Shown here in pieces: positions 63,718-64,000 of a stretch of DNA of 64,000 nt. This DNA comes from Rutstroemia sp. NJR-2017a BVV2 (taxonomy: Eukaryota > Ascomycota > Leotiomycetes > Helotiales > Rutstroemiaceae), in NCBI GenBank assembly GCA_002946415.1, contig NJPS01000040.1:170072-234071 (forward strand), written 5' to 3'. Position 1 is the stretch's first letter; every line of letters starts with the position of its first letter. Under the pieces are notes generated by a model. The model did no database searches. It had not been told where the DNA came from and worked only from the letters and a program-made list of their open reading frames with translations. A program made the position numbers and the translations under genes.

Positions 63718-64000
63718 TGATTGATTGATTGATTTATCATTTTAACGACCTTTTTGAGTCTAAGACTATAGTAGGTCGGCTAGCGGCTGAAGGCCGCTAG
63801 TAGCTAAGTGTAAATAGTATTTAAATACATTTTTAAGCCAAATAGTATCAAGAGATGGTGAGGAACTAGTCCTGGTAAATGAAAATAACTAAACTAATAA
63901 AGGTAACAATTTGATAAAAATGGAAATAAAATCATTTTAATATAAATATCCAATCTAATCATCAACTAGCTCTCGAGCTAGATAATATTTTCGGGTACAG
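63718..64000 (-). mobile_element. LINE copy F, 3' end (continues past right edge)
   Basis: The best-preserved 3' end: tail TTGATTGATTGATTGATTT (63718-63735), then ACGACCTTTTTGAGTCTAAG and AGGTCGGCTAGCGGC. The C-terminal coding end (stop and LVED-like, near 63,960) matches copy D. It has fewer transitions than the other copies and runs out of the window. Confidence 0.72.
63780..63800 (-). other. Perfect 8-bp stem-loop near the LINE 3' end
   Basis: CTAGCGGC - TGAAG - GCCGCTAG forms a perfect inverted repeat about 45-60 bp inside the 3' terminus. It is GC-rich in an otherwise AT-rich element and is recognisably kept, in mutated form, in copy D. Confidence 0.8.

Larger units (their letters stand above)
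54660..64000. other. AT-rich RIP-type isochore made mainly of degenerate LINE copies
   Basis: At about 54,660 the sequence switches within a few tens of bases from ordinary composition to extremely A/T-rich, dominated by TAAT/ATTT strings, and stays so to the right edge apart from an island at 59,966-61,080. Repeated blocks occur several times with differences almost all of the G-to-A/C-to-T kind. That pattern fits repeat-induced point mutation acting on transposon copies. I see no intact gene. 54,660-55,252 carries no recognisable element. Confidence 0.85.

Noticed and set aside
54660..64000. Possible mitochondrial DNA insertion or centromere, because of extreme AT content
   Set aside because: Readable LINE reverse-transcriptase and RNase H remnants and repeated transition-differing blocks explain the composition; no mitochondrial genes seen. 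A centromeric role cannot be judged from sequence alone.

Overview
This window looks like nuclear DNA of a filamentous ascomycete (Pezizomycotina). The basis is short introns of about 47-60 bp with GTAAGT-like donors and CTAAC-type branch points, intron-bearing histone H3 and H4 genes, an HET-domain gene, and a very AT-rich block of mutated retroelements of the kind left by repeat-induced point mutation (RIP). A leotiomycete is my guess, from overall protein flavour and the AT-rich block, but I cannot prove the class.

Layout. 1-0.9 kb: 5' part of a phenol-hydroxylase-like flavoprotein running off the left edge. 3.1-8.0 kb: a seven-exon gene for a 1,498-residue, Ser/Pro-rich protein of unknown function. 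9.5-13.1 kb: a DDHD-type phospholipase with a long Lys/His/Cys-rich N-terminal extension. 13.6-16.2 kb: two divergent genes for small, secreted, probably GPI-anchored proteins of the LPMO-like X325/BIM1 copper-binding type. 16.2-19.0 kb: decayed, gene-poor DNA. 19.0-20.8 kb: an MFS transporter with two micro-exons. 21.2-24.4 kb: a divergent pair encoding the mitochondrial S-adenosylmethionine carrier and a TilS-like tRNA(Ile)-lysidine synthetase. 25.4-28.6 kb: a secreted S41-type serine protease whose last exon carries an uninterrupted run of 128 cytosines. 28.6-32.8 kb: no convincing gene, rich in simple repeats. 32.8-34.9 kb: a Pps1-like dual-specificity phosphatase.

35.9-49.5 kb is the conserved housekeeping block: RNA polymerase I largest subunit (RPA190), splicing factor PRP3 (divergent from RPA190), the TFIIH helicase RAD3/XPD (10 exons), and the divergent histone H3/H4 pair. 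These serve rRNA synthesis, splicing, transcription/DNA repair and chromatin; nothing indicates they act as one cluster.

50.4-54.4 kb is a transition zone: a decayed ACR3-type arsenite efflux gene with RIP-like nonsense changes, a leftover HET-type gene fragment, and an intact-looking HET-domain gene with hydrophobic N-terminal segments. At about 54.66 kb composition changes abruptly to extreme AT-richness up to the right edge. That block is not featureless: on the minus strand it holds a head-to-tail series of degenerate LINE (non-LTR) copies with recognisable reverse-transcriptase, RNase H-like and C-terminal sequence, a less AT-rich foreign island, and a 303-bp insertion with 14-bp target-site duplications and an (AAAT)n-like tail. 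I saw no tRNA, rRNA or CRISPR array. Introns were placed by eye, but summed exon lengths keep the frame in every complete spliced gene listed.
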